Shown in pieces: positions 15,116 to 22,059 of a stretch of DNA of 26,997 nt. Position 1 is the stretch's first letter, and each line of letters starts with the position of its first letter. The DNA comes from a virus. The notes beneath the pieces are model-generated. The model did no database searches. It saw nothing but the letters and a program-made list of their open reading frames with translations, and had not been told where the DNA came from. Location: IMG/VR virus record IMGVR_UViG_3300028392_000250, positions 1 to 26,997 of that record; one strand, written 5' to 3'. Both the position numbers and the translations under genes were made by a program.

Positions 15116-17119
15116 ATGACAGATAAAAAAGAATATAATCCAAGTGTAATGGTGCTTAAATTTACGAATGATAAAGTGCCTGCATTTGTTGAGCCTAAGT
15201 CTTCGCAAAGATTGAAGTATGTTAAGTATGGAGAGAACAATAACTACCCAAACTTTTTATTAACTTTATTCAATAGAAGTGCAAAGCATAACGCAATTTT
15301 AACAAGCAAGCAGCAATACATAACAGGTCAAGGTTGGATGTTTGATGAATTAGGAATGCAAGGCGAAGAAGTAGTGGCATTGAAAGCGTTTATAGACAAT
15401 CCTAATCCTTACGAAACATTAAAAGACTTATTAAATAAAACAGATTTAGATAATGAGATATTTGGAGGTTGTTACCTTAAAATTGTAAGCGACAAAAAGG
15501 GTGGAATTTCAGAAATTTATCACGTTAATTATTGTGATGTAAGAAGCACAGAAGATAACAGCGAATTTTATATAAGCGATAAATGGTTAAATAGTGAAGG
15601 TGGCGAAAATACTAACATCAAAGAAGATGAATATAAGACCTTGCCACCATTCGACCCAAGTTTAAAAAAGCTACCGAGTGAAAGTATCTATTATTACAAA
15701 TCGTATCGACCTAACATCAATACTTATACACTACCCGAGTATATTGGTGCAATTCCTGCAATTATTACTGATGCTGAAATAGCAAATTTTCACAGAGCCG
15801 AAATTCAAAATAGTTTCAAGGGTTCTAAAATGATTGTATTCAAGAATGGTGTCCCTTCAGACGAGGAAATGAAGTCAACTGAACGCAAGTTAAAAGCTAA
15901 GTTCACACCAACTGACAATGCAGGGAGTATAGTAATTGATTTTGTAGATGACCCGCAAAGAGTACCCGAAATATTAGACCTTGCATCAGGAGATTTTGAT
16001 AAGAAATATCAAGCATTAAACGATACTATTCAACAAGAGATATTTGTAGGACATAAGATTACATCACCAATGTTATTTGGAGTCAGAGTAGAGGGTCAAT
16101 TAGGTGGGCGAAATGAAATGGTTGATGCTTACAATTTATTCGCTAACACTTACGTTAATCCAAAACAAAGAATACAAGAAGAAATTTATAACCTATTCGC
16201 ACCGGTAAAGGGAAAGCTAAAAATAAAAGCATTAGAACCAATCATGCCAAGTTTTAGCGAGCAAACTTTAATGACAATTCTAACAAAGGATGAAATGAGG
16301 GAAATCATAGGTAGAAAACCATTAGACATTCAAACTAATGTAAATTCAACCATTAGCGATGCTTTAAATTCGTTAAGTCCATTAGTTGCAAATAAGGTAT
16401 TATCTTCATTAAGTCAAGATGAAATAAGAGGCATTGTAAACAAACCACCATTAGCAGCCGATGCAGTTCTACCAACAGATACAACAGCGCAATTCTCAAA
16501 GTGTTCACATGATGAAATAGCAGATGATGATTTGGACTTTAGTATATTCTCAAAGTATGGTGAACCTATCGAGAATTTTGTAAGCATTAAGCATAAGAAA
16601 TTCATATTTAGCACGCAGCAATTCGCATTGAGCAAACAAGATAATGGGGTATTAGATTTAATTCAGAAAACACCTAATATCACCATTGAAGAACTAACCA
16701 AGATTTTAAAGACAGATAAGACCTCAATCATTGAAAGTTTGACAGCATTAGGGGATGAAGGTTTAATTGATTTAGATAGTCAAGGCAAAATAAGTTTAAC
16801 AAGGTCAGGAACAAATAAAGTAGTGCCAAGTTTTGAAGAGTTATATATCCGTTATAGATACGTTTTAAGACCTGATGCACCTGCATTAGTTAAAGGTGGG
16901 TCAAGTAGACCTTTTTGTGAAGCAATGATGGCAAATCCTCGTTATTTTTCAAAGGATGACATTGATAAAATTGGTCAAGAATTAGGGGCGATTTATGGAA
17001 TACCTAACTATGATGCTTTTCGTAGAAGGGGTGGATGGTATCACGACCCGAAACAAGATGTAAATTTACCTTTTTGTAGACATATTTGGTCACAAGAATT
17101 AGTTAAGAAAATAAGATAA
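15116..17119 (+). CDS. Portal protein with winged-helix and Cys/His C-terminal domains
   Basis: The 667-residue protein begins with a portal-like region (about 1-460): YGENNNYPNFLLTLFNRSAKHNAIL, TGQGW, an EIFGGCYLKIV strand, IYYYKSYRP, and QEIFVGHKITSPMLFGVRVEGQLGGRNEM followed by AYNLFANTYVNPKQRIQEE. This matches portals of Bacteroidota phages, which form the packaging ring. After a hinge come residues about 508-565 (DNGVLDLIQ to LTRSGTN), which read as a winged helix. The end has SSRPFCEAMM (Cys601), RRGGWYHDP and FCRHIW (Cys654, His656), resembling the cysteine-rich end of MuF/SPP1 gp7-like minor head proteins. The portal is usually next to the terminase; here it is over 10 kb downstream. 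Confidence 0.8.
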   Translation: MTDKKEYNPSVMVLKFTNDKVPAFVEPKSSQRLKYVKYGENNNYPNFLLTLFNRSAKHNAILTSKQQYITGQGWMFDELGMQGEEVVALKAFIDNPNPYETLKDLLNKTDLDNEIFGGCYLKIVSDKKGGISEIYHVNYCDVRSTEDNSEFYISDKWLNSEGGENTNIKEDEYKTLPPFDPSLKKLPSESIYYYKSYRPNINTYTLPEYIGAIPAIITDAEIANFHRAEIQNSFKGSKMIVFKNGVPSDEEMKSTERKLKAKFTPTDNAGSIVIDFVDDPQRVPEILDLASGDFDKKYQALNDTIQQEIFVGHKITSPMLFGVRVEGQLGGRNEMVDAYNLFANTYVNPKQRIQEEIYNLFAPVKGKLKIKALEPIMPSFSEQTLMTILTKDEMREIIGRKPLDIQTNVNSTISDALNSLSPLVANKVLSSLSQDEIRGIVNKPPLAADAVLPTDTTAQFSKCSHDEIADDDLDFSIFSKYGEPIENFVSIKHKKFIFSTQQFALSKQDNGVLDLIQKTPNITIEELTKILKTDKTSIIESLTALGDEGLIDLDSQGKISLTRSGTNKVVPSFEELYIRYRYVLRPDAPALVKGGSSRPFCEAMMANPRYFSKDDIDKIGQELGAIYGIPNYDAFRRRGGWYHDPKQDVNLPFCRHIWSQELVKKIR

Positions 17120-17715
17120 TGGCAAAGGCGATATTTTTAAGTGAAGCAACATTAAAGCAAGAATCAATCTTGCAAGATAATGTAGATATGAAGGTAGTAA
17201 CACCGACTATAATTGATGTGCAATCATTTTATATTTTACCGATATTAGGAACAGCATTATACAATGATTTTGTAAGTAAAATTATAGCAGGAACATTGAG
17301 TAATTCATACAAATTATTACTTGATACTTATATAACACCTGCAATGATTTGGTATGTACGTTACGAACTACCTTTGAATATTAATTACAAGTATTTCAAT
17401 AAAGCGGTAGGTGTTCAGAATGCAGATAATATGCAACCTGCAAGCATTGATGAACTAACTATGGTAATGGATAGAGCAAAGAATAAAGCGGAGTGGTATG
17501 CAGAACGATTAACTAAATATTTATATGCGAATCAAACTACTTATCCTTTATTTTTAACACAACCAAATGCAGATTTAGCTACGATCTATGCAAAGCAATC
17601 TAATTACACAAGTGGTATGCTATTAGATGACAATAGTTGCTGCAAAGGGCAATATAATTTTACTGATTTAGAGACTAGTCCAAGTGTAACTGGAAGAGGT
17701 TGCACATTTTGCTAA
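17119..17715 (+). CDS. Head-tail adaptor-like protein (DUF6712-like)
   Basis: The 198-residue protein starts AIFLSEATLKQESILQDNVDMK and continues IDVQSFYILPILGTALYNDF, then KLLLDTYITPAMIWYVRYELPL. The FxSExxLKxxSxIxxNVD and Q...I.PiLGTaLY patterns fit the helical DUF6712-type proteins found right after the portal in Bacteroidota phages, which I take to be head completion adaptors. The C-terminal part is cysteine-rich (DDNSCCKGQ and GRGCTFC at the very end), which is odd for an intracellular protein and could bind metal. It is coupled to the portal gene by TAATG and to the next small ORF in the same way. Confidence 0.6.
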   Translation: MAKAIFLSEATLKQESILQDNVDMKVVTPTIIDVQSFYILPILGTALYNDFVSKIIAGTLSNSYKLLLDTYITPAMIWYVRYELPLNINYKYFNKAVGVQNADNMQPASIDELTMVMDRAKNKAEWYAERLTKYLYANQTTYPLFLTQPNADLATIYAKQSNYTSGMLLDDNSCCKGQYNFTDLETSPSVTGRGCTFC

Positions 17716-17849
17716 TGAATAAAGGAATAAATAAGACAAACATAGAAAAATTACAAGCATTTATAAAGCAACAAAATGAAGTTCATAACACTAAATCAAG
17801 TCCTAAACATAATAAGAACAATTTGCAGCAACCACGCACAAATAAATAG
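17715..17849 (+). CDS. 44-residue basic protein overlapping the next gene
   Basis: ATG at 17715 shares two bases with the stop of the adaptor gene (TAATG) and opens a 44-codon frame ending in TAG at 17847-17849. The product begins MNKGINKTNIEKLQAFIKQQNE and is strongly basic and Asn/Gln/Lys-rich. Its last 74 bases overlap the following gene in another frame. Support is the TAATG coupling and an N terminus that reads like a small helix seen in similar positions in related phages; the overlapping tail has low-complexity composition. It may be a real small protein or only a translation bridge. Confidence 0.4.
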   Translation: MNKGINKTNIEKLQAFIKQQNEVHNTKSSPKHNKNNLQQPRTNK

Positions 17850-18219
17850 TTTTATTTTTGGGCAAATAAGTGAGATAAGTGCAAGTGAACAGGAACAATA
17901 TCCATTAGTTTGGTGCGATGTTAACGATAGTCAAATGAGTGAACGAATGTTTACTTTAAATTTGTCATTATACATTTTAGATATTCAAAGAGTAGACAAT
18001 AGTAATGAGATAGATGTATTGAGTGACACATTAAGCATAGGAAGGGATTTAATCGCAGCGTTAAACAATCCAACTTATCAAGATTATTTTAACGTGAGAT
18101 ATGATGTAAACTTTGGACAAGTTCGTGAGGGCTTTCCTGACATAGTGGATGGATGGAAGTTAGACATATCACTTGATTTAATGGAATTGAACGATAGATG
18201 TCAAATACCAACAATTTAA
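17776..18219 (+). CDS. Probable tail terminator / head-tail joining protein
   Basis: The 147-residue protein starts ITLNQVLNIIRTICSNHAQINSFIFGQISEI and has EQYPLVWCDV, strands through MFTLNLSLYILDIQ and ends VDGWKLDISLDLMELNDRCQIP. A first helix, then YPlvw and a pair of long strands around Y.LDi..., is the layout I associate with a conserved connector gene after the portal and adaptor in Bacteroidota phages. Size and place fit a tail terminator or tail completion protein. The start at 17776 matches the usual N terminus of the family, even though the small ORF at 17715 overlaps it. Confidence 0.55.
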   Translation: MKFITLNQVLNIIRTICSNHAQINSFIFGQISEISASEQEQYPLVWCDVNDSQMSERMFTLNLSLYILDIQRVDNSNEIDVLSDTLSIGRDLIAALNNPTYQDYFNVRYDVNFGQVREGFPDIVDGWKLDISLDLMELNDRCQIPTI

Positions 18220-18238
18220 ACAAAAATTTATATATAAT
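18209..18238 (+). promoter_or_regulatory. Candidate phage late promoter, copy 3
   Basis: CAACAATTT at 18209-18217 is identical to copy 1 and is followed after 10 bases by TTATATATAA at 18228-18237, ending 4 bases before the ATG at 18242. As in copy 1, the first block overlaps the last codons of the upstream gene. It would drive the adhesin and lysis genes. Confidence 0.45.
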
Positions 18239-18241
18239 ATT

Positions 18242-18508
18242 ATGAGTACAGCATTAGAGAAAATTAGCGGAATGGGTGGGTTCTATGTGAACGCAGGAAC
18301 ATCCGCAAGAACAGGGTTATCAGTAGAGAGCATAGTTGTTATGACTGATGCAGTTTTCACAGCCTTTGCAATCAATGGAGTTAATCAAATGACTACAAAA
18401 AATTTGACAGGGGTTACGATTAAAGCAGGTACATACTTACCTACTAATCCTAACTTTCAAATTACTGCTTATACATTGTCAAGCGGTTCAGTAATCGAGT
18501 ATCAATAA
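18242..18508 (+). CDS. Small virion-region protein, possibly adhesin partner
   Basis: The 88-residue protein is strand-rich: MSTALEKISGMGGFYVNAGTSARTG, VMTDAVFTAFAINGVNQMT, IKAGTYLPTNPNFQITAYTLSSGSVIEYQ. A GTYLp....fQITaYtLsSGsViEYQ ending is typical of a short protein placed before tail fibre genes in Bacteroidota phages. No signal peptide or catalytic residue is visible. It is coupled by TAATG to the lectin-like protein, so it may be a fibre adaptor, tail tip or decoration protein. Its function is not established. Confidence 0.6.
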   Translation: MSTALEKISGMGGFYVNAGTSARTGLSVESIVVMTDAVFTAFAINGVNQMTTKNLTGVTIKAGTYLPTNPNFQITAYTLSSGSVIEYQ

Positions 18509-19365
18509 TGGCTAACTTTCCAACGATAGCGATAGGTTTACCATTTGTTCATGCAAGCGGATTAGATGCCGATGCTGCTGCATTTATAGCAGTTGCAGGG
18601 ATAACAGATGCAACTCAAAAAACTGCAATAGATAACCTTTATAAAGACTTAAAAGGGCAAGGTGCAAACAATTCAAGTTATGATTTTTACACTCGTTTAA
18701 CCGCCTTTTGGTTATTTGTAGGGGGTACATCAACATCATGTAGTTTTAATGGCAAAACACCAAGTTCAGGCAATACCTACAATTTAACATATAGTGGAGC
18801 AGCCCCAACTGTAAATGCTAATGGTATTAAATTTAATGGCATTAATGGATATGCAGATACAAAAGTGCCTCAAAATTTAATATCAAATTCAGCCAATGGT
18901 TTATCTGTTTATTTTCGTGAAAATGTCGCAAATAACGAAATACAAATTGGCTATTTAGACACAACTTTTTATCGTTCAACTGAGATAGGTATGGGATACA
19001 CATCAGGTGCTAATACTAAATTTTTTGGAGGTAATAAGTTTGACCAAAATTTTGGTGCTACAAATTATCAATCAGTTGGTATAAATGGTTTGATTAGATT
19101 GAATAGAACGACCTCAAGTAATTACAAAGTATATAGGAATGGAAGTCAAACAGAATCGTTAAACTATACTGCACAGAATAATACAGATACAAGTACATTA
19201 GCAATTGGTGGAGAGAAAAAAAGTAGTGGAGTTGTGCAAGCATTTTCAATTAAAACCTTTTGTTATGCAGATATAATGACATCAAACTCATTAAGCGCAG
19301 CCGAAGAATTAGCCTATTATAATTGTATTCAAGCATTCCAAACAGCATTAGGGAGACAAGTATAA
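18508..19365 (+). CDS. Lectin-like tail adhesin (receptor-binding candidate)
   Basis: The 285-residue protein has a helical N-terminal part (ASGLDADAAAFIAVAGITDATQKTAIDNLYKDLKG, residues about 17-50, a known start in Bacteroidota phage fibre-type proteins). Residues about 95-270 form a beta domain of concanavalin/LamG type: IKFNGINGYADTKVP, LSVYFREN, FFGGNKF, GLIRLNRTTSSNYKVYRNG, LAIGGEK and IKTFCYADIMTSNSLS. The NGiNgYADT and iggg.....f..kt.cYad.mtsnsLs..E patterns fit a glycan-binding virion domain. A receptor-binding role is inferred from the fold and from the position between connector and lysis genes. Expected variation between related phages would support it. Confidence 0.65.
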   Translation: MANFPTIAIGLPFVHASGLDADAAAFIAVAGITDATQKTAIDNLYKDLKGQGANNSSYDFYTRLTAFWLFVGGTSTSCSFNGKTPSSGNTYNLTYSGAAPTVNANGIKFNGINGYADTKVPQNLISNSANGLSVYFRENVANNEIQIGYLDTTFYRSTEIGMGYTSGANTKFFGGNKFDQNFGATNYQSVGINGLIRLNRTTSSNYKVYRNGSQTESLNYTAQNNTDTSTLAIGGEKKSSGVVQAFSIKTFCYADIMTSNSLSAAEELAYYNCIQAFQTALGRQV

Positions 19366-19574
19366 TGAAAGTACATAAACTAACAGCAACGCAAAAGAAT
19401 AAGTTAATAGGTGTTGAATATATACCTAATTGCACTTACAATCCTGTGCAAGATGCAAATGGACTATGGATAATTACTATTGAAGAAGTTGAACAAACAA
19501 CTGATGAAAAATTTGTATGGGTGAAAGATTTGCCACAAATAGAATACGTTAAACCAAAAGACAATGCCTCATAG
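19365..19574 (+). CDS. Small phage protein of unknown function
   Basis: The frame is open from 19323, but the ATG at 19365 forms a TAATG overlap with the adhesin stop and gives a 69-residue protein, MKVHKLTATQKNKLIGVEYIPN onwards. It contains NPVQDANGLWIITIEEVEQTTD, a strand-turn-strand pattern, and ends KPKDNAS. Proteins of this shape commonly accompany phage adhesins in this host group, possibly as assembly partners. It overlaps the next gene by 11 bases. No function is assigned. Confidence 0.6.
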   Translation: MKVHKLTATQKNKLIGVEYIPNCTYNPVQDANGLWIITIEEVEQTTDEKFVWVKDLPQIEYVKPKDNAS

Positions 19575-19758
19575 ATTTTTAGACATATTCGTTTCATTGG
19601 TTGGCTTCATAGCCTTGCTTGAGAAACATAATTTTTTATTCGCCTCCATAGCTTCAATATGTACGATTATTTATTGGGCATATCGTTTTTGTAATTGGAT
19701 TATAAAAATGATAACCGATAAATCAATTGATGACTTTGAAAAGGGATTAAAGAAATGA
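19564..19758 (+). CDS. Small membrane protein, holin candidate
   Basis: The 64-residue protein has hydrophobic stretches at about 5-19 (FLDIFVSLVGFIALL) and 25-46 (FLFASIASICTIIYWAYRFCNW), then a charged C-terminal tail (DKSIDDFEKGLKK). Two short membrane segments and a charged tail suit a small holin or a lysis accessory protein. It is the first of three membrane-protein genes joined by overlaps ahead of the endolysin. The protein at 20117-20320 is the stronger holin candidate, so this one could be an antiholin or a second holin. Confidence 0.55.
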   Translation: MPHRFLDIFVSLVGFIALLEKHNFLFASIASICTIIYWAYRFCNWIIKMITDKSIDDFEKGLKK

Positions 19759-20120
19759 TTCAGTTTGATTATATGATATTAGGTGTACTATTCGCACTTA
19801 TTGCAGGATATTGTAGGGCCTTGTTTGAGTGCATAATTTTATTCGATTCACTATATGAGAAACATGGTTATAGTGAGTGGTGGTCTTATGCAAGATTTAC
19901 ACGAAATAAGAAAGGCTATTGGGATAATACATTCCCAAATGATGGTGGACATCGAATTAAGATAATAGAGTTCATTTTTGATGCCTTAGCTTGCGTTTGT
20001 TTGTCTTATTCTTATGATGAAATACTACATAGATTTATCTCAACAATGATGTCAGTAGTGATAACTTATTTTTTTATTAAATCATTCGGATTTGAGCAAA
20101 CATTTAAGGAGTTAAGATGA
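19755..20120 (+). CDS. Membrane protein of unknown function
   Basis: The 121-residue protein has hydrophobic segments at about 4-30, 71-85 and 95-110. A conserved-looking polar middle lies between them (EKHGYSEWWSYARF, NKKGYWDNTFPNDGGHRIK). Similar proteins with an aromatic, histidine-containing middle recur in Bacteroidota phage lysis regions. The middle contains H38, H66 and several Asp, but no known enzyme motif. It is coupled by ATGA to both neighbours and should insert in the inner membrane. A lysis accessory role is inferred from position only. Confidence 0.6.
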   Translation: MIQFDYMILGVLFALIAGYCRALFECIILFDSLYEKHGYSEWWSYARFTRNKKGYWDNTFPNDGGHRIKIIEFIFDALACVCLSYSYDEILHRFISTMMSVVITYFFIKSFGFEQTFKELR

Positions 20121-20320
20121 AAAAAATATCAATTAAAAACTACTTTGAACCAACACCTAAAAATGTAAAGAAATGGCTATTAGCAATTAAATCAATATTA
20201 GCGACCATATCGGTTTCCGCTTATGTAAATGGCAATGAGAAAATAGCTTTTTGGATATTGGTAGGCGGTGCGGTTATTGATGAGTTAACAAATTTATTTA
20301 GCAATGAAAACGGGAATTAG
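20117..20320 (+). CDS. Holin
   Basis: The 67-residue protein starts with a polar basic stretch (KKISIKNYFEPTPKNVKKW), then hydrophobic segments at about 21-37 (LLAIKSILATISVSAYV) and 43-60 (IAFWILVGGAVIDELTNLF), and a short polar end. The start FEPTPKNVKK and the GGAVIDELTNLF segment fit a small holin family of Bacteroidota phages. Holins form holes in the inner membrane and let the endolysin reach the cell wall. The gene overlaps the endolysin by 17 bases, the usual pairing. Confidence 0.65.
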   Translation: MKKISIKNYFEPTPKNVKKWLLAIKSILATISVSAYVNGNEKIAFWILVGGAVIDELTNLFSNENGN

Positions 20321-20732
20321 AGGACTTGCATTAATTAAAAAATTTGAGGGCTGTAAACTGACTGCTTACTTATGCCCTGCAAATATTGTAACTATTGGTT
20401 ATGGAAACACCTTTTATAAAGATGGTTCTAAAATTAAGTCAGGCGATAAAATAACACAGCAACAAGCTGAAGATTTATTGATGGATTTATTGCCACAATT
20501 CGAGGCAATAGTAAACAAAAATATAAAGATAGATTTAACCCAATACCAATTTGATGCCTTAGTTTCTTTCGCATGGAATTGCGGTAAGTCTGAAACATTA
20601 TTTAACCTTGTTAATTCTAAGTCTAAGGATTTAAAACAATGGTGGGAAACACATTATACAACAGGTGGCGGTAAGGTCTTACAAGGCTTAGTTAATAGAA
20701 GAAAAGAAGAAGCACAACTATTCCATACTTAA
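20304..20732 (+). CDS. Endolysin, GH24 T4-type lysozyme
   Basis: The 142-residue protein is a GH24 lysozyme that cuts the glycan backbone of peptidoglycan. Motifs in order: LIKKFEG with catalytic Glu15, AYLCPANIVTIGYGNT (residues 21-36) with Thr30, DALVSFAWNCG near 89-99, WWETHYTTGGGKVLQGLVNRR (residues about 112-132) and EEAQLF at the end. The position equal to Asp20 of T4 lysozyme holds Cys24, a change found in many natural GH24 phage lysozymes and one that T4 lysozyme tolerates. There is no signal peptide or SAR segment, so release depends on the overlapping holin gene. The length is normal for the family. Confidence 0.92.
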   Translation: MKTGIRGLALIKKFEGCKLTAYLCPANIVTIGYGNTFYKDGSKIKSGDKITQQQAEDLLMDLLPQFEAIVNKNIKIDLTQYQFDALVSFAWNCGKSETLFNLVNSKSKDLKQWWETHYTTGGGKVLQGLVNRRKEEAQLFHT

Positions 20733-20745
20733 CAATAATATAAAA

Positions 20746-20853
20746 ATGATAGTTGAAGAAATAAACATTATAGAAATACCTTTGATTGAACCAAATTATA
20801 CAGACGAAGATATTTATGGAAACTTCAACAGAATTAGAAGAAGTAGTATATGA
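20746..20853 (+). CDS. 35-residue acidic protein overlapping the next gene
   Basis: ATG at 20746 starts a 35-codon frame, MIVEEINIIEIPLIEPNYTD onward, ending in TGA at 20851-20853. It occupies most of the gap after the endolysin and overlaps the next ORF by 38 bases in another frame. The first half has alternating acidic and Ile residues, a strand-like pattern, and the last part is basic (NRIRRSSI). No domain is recognisable. Its support is position and an A-rich start context only. Confidence 0.3.
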   Translation: MIVEEINIIEIPLIEPNYTDEDIYGNFNRIRRSSI

Positions 20854-21037
20854 AGAATCTGAAACTTTCTCAGAGATAATATCTTCTTCAACTTACGCTT
20901 ACCAAATGGTTGAAACAATTGATACAGTCATGTTACCCGATGAAGAGAAAGAAATGGTAGCAGATATTAAAAGAATGGCTTTAAGACTTGTTCATTTTTC
21001 TTTAAAGTCAATTTATGAAGTAAACATTGAAGACTAA
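20816..21037 (+). CDS. Small acidic protein of unknown function
   Basis: The frame can be read from a TTG at 20786, but the ATG at 20816 gives a sensible 73-residue product, METSTELEEVVYEESETFSEI onward. It is very acidic in the first half and helical in the second (PDEEKEMVADIKRMALRLVHFSLKSIYE). No membrane segment and no known motif are visible. It lies between the endolysin and the metallophosphoesterase, five bases before the latter. An acidic DNA-mimic or small regulator would fit the composition, but nothing in the sequence proves it. Confidence 0.5.
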   Translation: METSTELEEVVYEESETFSEIISSSTYAYQMVETIDTVMLPDEEKEMVADIKRMALRLVHFSLKSIYEVNIED

Positions 21038-21042
21038 TTAAT

Positions 21043-22032
21043 ATGGCAGCAAGCATAAAATCAGAAATAGCAAAAGAGTATTTAATGAAGTTTCCAAACA
21101 CTCCTAATTTGACCTTAGCTAAGAAGATATATGCTGAAAACAAAAGTGTTTATACAAACCTCGAACAAGTAAGAAGCCACATAAGAACTTTAAAAGGTGC
21201 TTATGGTGATAAAGCAAGAAAAGAAAATCACGTTGAATTTCGCAAAGAATTTGAAGCACTAAAGAAAGACTTACCAAAAGGCGAAAGTGAAAGAATACAT
21301 CCATACAAACTACCAAAAGCAAGTAAAAAGATTTTAATAATAAGTGATTTACACATCCCTTATCATAATGATAATGCAGTATTTGCAGCCTTAGAATACG
21401 GATTAGAACAACAAGTAGATACTATCATAATCAATGGGGATTTAACGGATTTCGCCACAATATCGAGACACGAAAAGGACATGAGAAAAAGGTCGGTTAA
21501 GTACGAGATTGATTGCACCAGAGTATTCTTAAAAGGTTTGAGGGCTATGTTCCCAAAAGCACTAATAGTATGGAGTTATGGCAACCATGATTTAAGATAT
21601 GATAAATACATCATGCAAAAAGCACCCGAGATATATGACATTGAATTAATCCAATTACACGAATTATTAAAATTAAGAGATTTAAACATAATCAAAGTAG
21701 ATTCAACTCAATATATCTATGCAGGTAAGTTGGCGATATTTCATGGACACGAAACGGGATTAACAAGTGGCGGTGTAAATCCTGCACGTTCTTTAAGATT
21801 GAAATTGAATAAAAGCGCAATAACTTCGCACTTCCATAGAGAAACAAAAGACATGGGTAAAAACTTGGATGAACACCCTTACTCATGTTTCTCAATCGGT
21901 TGTTTATGCGACTTACATCCTGCTTATATGCCAATCAATATGTGGACACATGGATTTGGATATTTAGAACTAAACGACAAAGGCGATTATAACTTCAATT
22001 TAAAATCAATTATTGAAGGAAAAGTTTTTTAG
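21043..22032 (+). CDS. Calcineurin-like metallophosphoesterase with N-terminal helical domain
   Basis: The 329-residue protein has all motifs of the two-metal calcineurin-like fold: ISDLHIPY (Asp102, His104), INGDLTD (Asp133), YGNHDLRY (Asn181, His182), FHGHE (His234, His236) and TSHFHRE (His263, His265). Residues 1-55 form a separate helical region (AKEYLMKFPNTPNLTLAKKIY, EQVRSHIRTLKG) that resembles a helix-turn-helix DNA-binding domain. Family members cleave phosphodiesters in nucleic acids or nucleotides or remove phosphates from proteins; an N-terminal nucleic-acid-binding domain favours DNA or RNA as substrate. It is the last gene before a promoter/terminator cluster. Its presence inside the lysis region is unusual. 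Confidence 0.85.
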   Translation: MAASIKSEIAKEYLMKFPNTPNLTLAKKIYAENKSVYTNLEQVRSHIRTLKGAYGDKARKENHVEFRKEFEALKKDLPKGESERIHPYKLPKASKKILIISDLHIPYHNDNAVFAALEYGLEQQVDTIIINGDLTDFATISRHEKDMRKRSVKYEIDCTRVFLKGLRAMFPKALIVWSYGNHDLRYDKYIMQKAPEIYDIELIQLHELLKLRDLNIIKVDSTQYIYAGKLAIFHGHETGLTSGGVNPARSLRLKLNKSAITSHFHRETKDMGKNLDEHPYSCFSIGCLCDLHPAYMPINMWTHGFGYLELNDKGDYNFNLKSIIEGKVF

Positions 22033-22046
22033 TTTGTAAAAACAAG

Positions 22047-22054
22047 TATATTTG
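22047..22054 (+). promoter_or_regulatory. Bacteroidota-type -7 promoter element TAnnTTTG
   Basis: TATATTTG matches TAnnTTTG exactly and is followed by CATCAGTA, a typical start region. Upstream is a T-rich tract (22025-22030), but the only TTTG is 10 bases away, closer than the usual spacing. No gene starts within the next 70 bases; a terminator follows instead. Confidence 0.5.
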
Positions 22055-22059
22055 CATCA

